Assembly: GCA_004298905.1 (NCBI GenBank)
Contig: SCTK01000024.1
Span: 24,157 to 88,156, forward strand
DNA from: Burkholderiaceae bacterium
Lineage (GTDB): Bacteria > Pseudomonadota > Gammaproteobacteria > Burkholderiales > Burkholderiaceae_D
Reading direction: 5' to 3'
Length of the DNA stretch: 64,000 bases
Below, in pieces: positions 63,245 to 64,000 of this stretch. The notes beneath the pieces are model-generated. The model did no database searches. It was given only the letters and a program-made list of their open reading frames with translations, and had not been told where the DNA came from. The stretch's first letter is position 1. Each line of letters opens with the position of its first letter. Position numbers and translations under genes: made by a program.

Positions 63245-64000
63245 TTACGGGCCGACGCGTACGGACCCGGCCACAGAGCCGGACACCACGTCGACATAGA
63301 TGCCGACGCTGGCGCGGATGCCGGATCGGTAGAACTCGCTGCGGGATTCGTTCGCGGCGAGGCTGATGATTTCCAGGGGGGTGCCGGTCGCCGCGTCGTC
63401 GTCGTCGTAGATGACGACCTTGGCGGTGCTGCCGGCGGTTTCCTCGATCGTGAAACCGCGGTAGTCCTTCGCGGTGGCCGAAATCGCCTGGTCGGATCCG
63501 GTGAGCGCGACTGCCGTGGTGGCCGCTGCGCTCGGGTCGCTGACCGGTATGGCCGACTGGTCGGATGCGACGACCACGGCCAGTGACGCGGCCGACGCTT
63601 TCTGCCCGAGCGACCCGGGCAGCAGCGCGATGATGGAGGTCAGGCGCTGGGCGATGCGCTGTAGGCGGCCGTTTACACCCGAGCTGGCCGTGTCGGTGGC
63701 CGGCGCGGTCTCGGTGAGACTGCCGACCTTGGTATCGAAATCCGTGGTGGTGAGCACCCCGGCGAGGGTCGCTTCGGTGGCCGCGCCCGAGGGAAGCGGC
63801 AAAGACGCGGCGGATACCGCTTGTGCGGTGCCGGACGCGATGCCCTGCACTGTGATGACGTCGGTTGAGGCGGTGCCGGCGGTGCCGAGCGCGGGCAGTT
63901 TCGCGAGGATCGACGCGAGCGACGCAATGGCGGTGGTGAGGCGCTGCGCGATGCGCTGCAACCGACCATTCAGACCAGAGCTGGCCGTGTCCGACGCCGG
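63245..64000 (-). CDS. Repeat virion protein, paralogue, 5'-truncated by window
   Basis: The open frame passes the window edge. The visible 251 residues hold SGLNGRLQRIAQRL at the very edge, then a linker, LTTTDFDTKVGSLTETAPATDTASSG, then RLQRIAQRLTSIIALLPG and ASDQSAIPVSD, and a C-terminal beta domain (GFTIEETAGSTAKVVIYDDDD). It shares modules with 59950-61329; the two flank the TolB-like gene. Confidence 0.65.
   Translation of the reverse strand, partial: PASDTASSGLNGRLQRIAQRLTTAIASLASILAKLPALGTAGTASTDVITVQGIASGTAQAVSAASLPLPSGAATEATLAGVLTTTDFDTKVGSLTETAPATDTASSGVNGRLQRIAQRLTSIIALLPGSLGQKASAASLAVVVASDQSAIPVSDPSAAATTAVALTGSDQAISATAKDYRGFTIEETAGSTAKVVIYDDDDAATGTPLEIISLAANESRSEFYRSGIRASVGIYVDVVSGSVAGSVRVGP

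Noticed and set aside
1..64000. tRNA genes, integrase or attachment sites
   Set aside because: I found no tRNA cloverleaf, no tyrosine or serine recombinase motif and no direct repeat that could be an att core in this window.

Overview
The window is a 64 kb piece of a high-GC (roughly 70 percent) genome with the gene content of a tailed siphovirus, as a phage, prophage or phage-plasmid, from an actinomycete. A canonical WhiB protein plus a WhiB-like one, many GTG starts, 4-base ATGA/GTGA overlaps and actinophage-type tail and endolysin proteins support this; assignment to Micromonosporaceae would be a guess. Both edges cut genes. No terminase, portal, capsid or integrase is visible; the head genes probably lie to the right of base 64000.

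Layout. (1) 1-5.3 kb, plus strand: tightly coupled small genes, several membrane or Cys-rich, including a lipoprotein and a Wzz-like two-helix membrane protein. (2) 5.3-9.5 kb, minus: an RNase AS-type exoribonuclease, a class A beta-lactamase-like serine hydrolase, phage hypotheticals and a WhiB-like gene. (3) 9.5-16 kb, minus: a transfer-like block with an FtsK/TraB-type translocase, a Gly-rich basic protein and a multi-pass SpdB/DUF2637-like membrane protein, beside GACCGG repeats and an iteron-like array at 16.5 kb. (4) 16.2-22.7 kb: regulators on both strands and a replication initiator gene that contains four palindromic iterons beside an AT-rich stretch, a lambda-type origin candidate. 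(5) 22.8-30 kb: a predicted structured plus-strand RNA, then (minus) Sak4-like ATPase, YqaJ-type exonuclease, RusA-like resolvase, WhiB and hypotheticals. (6) 30-39 kb, plus: early or middle small genes, ASCH protein, zinc-ribbon proteins, a frameshifted C5 cytosine methyltransferase and an HNH nuclease. (7) 39-41.9 kb: terminators, two CRISPR-repeat-like hairpins, the endolysin and small membrane proteins (lysis region, on both strands). (8) 42-64 kb, minus: virion genes read leftwards: repeat, beta-propeller and LamG-type surface proteins, connector, two paralogous tail tube proteins, stopper, HK97 gp10, tail terminator, G/GT chaperones with a GGGAAAA slippery site, tape measure with an M15-like domain, distal tail and minor tail proteins.

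The most notable system is regulatory. Ten copies of one promoter/operator element (TGACAAATGGTTGCG, -35 TTGCGN, almost always a 17-bp spacer, -10 TAACGT-like) sit before operons on both strands between 9.4 and 37 kb and nowhere in the virion region. They look like the switchboard of the early genes. At four of them the start codon lies exactly 7 nt after the -10, so those mRNAs should be leaderless.
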